This document shows positions 33,101 to 34,335 of a DNA stretch of 34,335 nt, piece after piece. A program made the translations under genes and the position numbers. The notes under the pieces are model-generated. The model had not been told where the DNA came from. It saw only the letters and a list, made by a program, of their open reading frames with translations, and searched no databases. Numbering within the stretch: position 1 is the stretch's first letter; each line of letters opens with the position of its first letter. Origin of the DNA: Clostridia bacterium (GTDB lineage: Bacteria > Bacillota > Clostridia > Oscillospirales > Acutalibacteraceae); NCBI GenBank assembly GCA_017512465.1, contig JAFWGH010000105.1:1-34335 (forward strand). Direction: 5' to 3'.

Positions 33101-34155
33101 AAAACAGGCTTAGCAAAGCCAATCAAATCATTCGCAAAACCGCCAGCGGCAATACCATGGGTATTCGCTCCGGTGTTTGCATGATTGATATGCGCACCAC
33201 AATTGGTGAAGCGCTTGATCGCGCAAAGCATGCGCTTAAGGATATTCATAATAATATCAATCGGGAGGTTTCCTTCTACTCACCCGAAGCCAACGCGCGC
33301 TTTATGCAAAACCGCTACATTTTGGAAAACTTTGACCAGGCAATTAAGAATGGCTGGATTAAAGTGTATTACCATGCACTTCACCGTGTGGAGAGCGGGA
33401 AGATAGCGGCATTTGAGGGACTTTCGAGATGGGTGGACCCAAACCGCGGTGTTATTTCACCCGGTGAGTTTATCCCGGTATTGCGCAAATACCATCAGCT
33501 GTACAAGCTGGATATTTACATGTTTGAGCAGGTGTGCCATGAGGTGCAGCAGTGGCATGAGAGCGGCTTGCCGATTATGCCCGTTTCGGTCAACTTCTCG
33601 CGACAGGATTTTGACCATGCCGACATTATTTCGGAAATGAACCGTATCTATGAGCAATACAACTTGTCCGAATTTCTGCAAAAAGATAATTTTATTGTGG
33701 AAATCACCGAGCAGGATTTGGCAGAGGGTTCGGAGGTCTTGCGCGAACAGCTTGCAAAAATCCGCGAAAACGGTTACCGCTTATGGCTGGATGATTTCGG
33801 TAGCGGCTATTCTGCGGTGAATGTATTCAGTCAATTTAATTTTGACCTTGTCAAATACGATATGGAATTGATGCGCCACTTAGATGATAATAACGGTGTG
33901 AACAGAGTCATTCTCAAAGAGTTTGTGCATTTGGCGCATGAGATTGGGATTCATACCCTTATTGAAGGCTTGGAAACGCCGGAGCATCTCGAATTTGTCA
34001 AGAGCATCGGCTGCGAATTGGCGCAAGGCTATTATTTCCATGAGCCGGAAGACTTTGATGAAATGTTTGCGCGCATCCGTAAGGGGGATTTTGTAAAACT
34101 GTGCGAAACACCCGAGGAGCGCAAAGAATTTAGCGCAAAGTGGTTTAATACCTGA
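30130..34155 (+). CDS. APC permease - GGDEF - PAS - GGDEF - EAL fusion protein
   Basis: A 1341-aa protein. Residues about 1-465 form a 12-TM APC-superfamily amino-acid permease (TM1 has the Gly-rich FSIGTSIGWGSFIV). Two more TM helices (about 475-495 and 545-565) flank a 50-residue acidic extracytoplasmic loop. GGDEF-1 (about 575-735) has an intact RVGGDEF (G661-F665) but no RxxD I-site. PAS lies at about 740-880. GGDEF-2 (about 895-1060) is degenerate (SVDDHF in place of GGDEF). The C-terminal EAL domain keeps FEGLSRW (E1096), N1155, E1191, DDFGSGYS (D1221, D1222), K1242, E1279 and AQGY, so phosphodiesterase activity is likely. Probably senses or transports an amino acid and adjusts c-di-GMP; substrate unknown. 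Last gene of its operon. Confidence 0.85.
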   Translation: MEEKNKLNGGLRSSFTPLGIWAFSIGTSIGWGSFIVTCNTYLSKSGILGTVFGLLIGMAVIFVITWNLQYMIRKSPDAGGVYTFERHTGGKDLGFLAFWFVLITYLAILWANMTSLPLFARFFLGNTFQFGFHYSIFGYEVWLGEALLAIAAIVIIALLCANSAKLPNHIMKIAALVFVLGFTACAAVAAFKHDSALSYAPMFTENSGAFSQIVRIAAISPWAFIGFENISHFSEEYSFPVKRIRKILIASIVVTTVLYLFVSMLSISAYPPEYENWLAYIRDMGNLEGIKAVPAFYAANYYLGNKGVIILLCALFAVILTSLIGNLLALSRLLFAAAREGEAPKKLAALNKRGVPANAIYAVVIVSIFIPFLGRTAIGWIVDVTTLGATIIYSLISYAVFKHAKESKQRAEKVTGIAGLVLMLIFLLLLLIPGLLPFDTMEIESYILFIVWSVLGLVYFRILIRRDKNREYGNRVLVWVILLVLILFTSMMWVERATEDAAENAVHQIYEYHEAHPTDGTELTEEERMQFLEQQAEKITSTNTLYTVVLLSLFALSTIIMLNNYRDTRVLDERLSNATELATKDVLTGVNNKYAFVDAENALNERIENNHSPVFAIVICDINNLKEVNDLRGHKAGDRYICKACSIICNIFQKSEIYRVGGDEFAVICQGEDYRQIDKLMKKMNDANISNKNKDDIQIAYGMARFDGDRNVDAVFERADRQMYAHKAELKIDKSKVFAFSGKTLYQFPEDLREAYESSPLSFVYYQNIDGRATPILASDGFCRNTGSKREDVLLWLRSGLFERMHPDDVGMLSQISDDFLNQRGPYDTVFRCRISSRNSHPQAKEEYILIHAVGKWQTMPDGTELAIINYANLTHTKESVQESAGFYKLSQRDRFYTDQLTGLPNLNYLHEFGEDTVNIIRTEGKIPHLVYIDIYSMQSYNNQYGIEKGDKLLRLTAGTLKKLFPNALVVRSVDDHFVIITWLDDHKELENRLSKANQIIRKTASGNTMGIRSGVCMIDMRTTIGEALDRAKHALKDIHNNINREVSFYSPEANARFMQNRYILENFDQAIKNGWIKVYYHALHRVESGKIAAFEGLSRWVDPNRGVISPGEFIPVLRKYHQLYKLDIYMFEQVCHEVQQWHESGLPIMPVSVNFSRQDFDHADIISEMNRIYEQYNLSEFLQKDNFIVEITEQDLAEGSEVLREQLAKIRENGYRLWLDDFGSGYSAVNVFSQFNFDLVKYDMELMRHLDDNNGVNRVILKEFVHLAHEIGIHTLIEGLETPEHLEFVKSIGCELAQGYYFHEPEDFDEMFARIRKGDFVKLCETPEERKEFSAKWFNT

Positions 34156-34162
34156 TAAAATA

Positions 34163-34192
34163 ATCAAAAAAAATCCGCATCTATCGATGCGG
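34163..34192 (-). terminator. Intrinsic terminator reading leftwards after the fusion gene
   Basis: Stem CCGCATC / GATGCGG (34175-34181 / 34186-34192). On the minus strand the T-run follows the stem, making a good terminator for a gene to the right. On the plus strand only three Ts follow, so it ends the fusion-gene transcript poorly. Confidence 0.65.
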
Positions 34193-34195
34193 TTT

Positions 34196-34229
34196 CAGCT
34201 TGTAGACAAAATCATTTGTCTACAAGCTG
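34196..34229. repeat. Perfect 15-bp palindrome
   Basis: CAGCTTGTAGACAAA and TTTGTCTACAAGCTG around a 4-nt loop ATCA. No T-tract on either strand. It lies immediately before copy 2 of the structured element and may belong to it, but copy 1 lacks it. Confidence 0.5.
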
Positions 34230-34232
34230 GCA

Positions 34233-34335
34233 GAGGTCGAGAAAGTGAGATAAAATTTGTCAGCCTCTGCGCTGAGCTGTACATAGGTACCGCAAGCAGA
34301 GGCTGGCAAAAGCACAAAATCGCCGTGGTTACGGC
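34233..34335 (+). ncRNA. Covarying structured element, copy 2 (truncated by window end)
   Basis: Same layout as copy 1: leader GAGGTCGAGAAAGTGAGATA, stem 34259-34270 with 34296-34307, inner GTAC-ATAG-GTAC hairpin, linker AAAAGCACA, then AAAATCGCCGT-GGTT-ACGGC, the start of a terminator-like hairpin cut off by the window. It lies 78 nt after the stop of the co-directional fusion gene, as copy 1 lies 93 nt after wzx. Four stem pairs plus one inner-helix pair differ from copy 1 by paired substitutions. Confidence 0.65.

Overview
The window looks like chromosomal DNA of a low-to-mid GC Firmicute of class Clostridia, probably an Oscillospiraceae/Ruminococcaceae-type gut anaerobe. This is inferred from the hrcA-grpE-dnaK-dnaJ order with a CIRCE operator, a B12-dependent methionine synthase split from its reactivation domain, a ferredoxin-type FrhB-like protein inside an exopolysaccharide (EPS) locus, and clostridial-style GGDEF proteins. 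No species call is possible from the sequence alone.

Region 1 (1-4020, minus strand): a methionine / one-carbon operon, metF - MetH reactivation protein - metH. The genes overlap by 4 and 11 nt and are driven by a good sigma-A promoter at 4019-3991. The metF leader of about 125 nt can fold in mutually exclusive ways. Region 2 (4066-9204, plus strand): heat-shock operon hrcA-grpE-dnaK-dnaJ with a sigma-A promoter, a CIRCE element plus an extra half-site, two strong hairpins between dnaK and dnaJ, and a terminator after dnaJ.

Region 3 (9226-26109): a large EPS / cell-surface glycan locus. The minus-strand block runs from a GT2 glycosyltransferase through a Wzy-like polymerase/ligase, a GT4 glycosyltransferase, a pyruvyl-transferase-family protein, a hexapeptide acetyltransferase and a membrane-anchored phosphoesterase to two tandem Wzz-like proteins. 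The last of these carries a degenerate GGDEF domain. A second minus-strand unit encodes a GT4 enzyme and a Wzx-like flippase. Plus-strand genes with their own promoters encode a CDP-glycerol glycerophosphotransferase-like protein, an FrhB-like iron-sulfur protein and the initiating sugar-1-phosphate transferase.

Region 4 (26203-34155, plus strand): three consecutive c-di-GMP-type signalling genes behind one near-consensus promoter. They are a two-TM sensor diguanylate cyclase, a 7TM-PAS-GGDEF protein, and a 1341-residue protein that fuses an APC-superfamily amino-acid permease to GGDEF, PAS, degenerate GGDEF and EAL domains. Beside an EPS locus whose Wzz-like protein has its own GGDEF-like domain, this suggests cyclic-dinucleotide control of glycan export. 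That link is inference.

The most novel items are: (i) an approximately 105-nt structured element in two copies, minus strand 20708-20600 and plus strand 34233 to the window end. Each copy lies 3' of a co-directional gene and ends at a terminator-like hairpin. Its stems differ in sequence but are held by compensatory base-pair changes. (ii) The permease-GGDEF-EAL fusion. (iii) The Wzz-GGDEF fusion.
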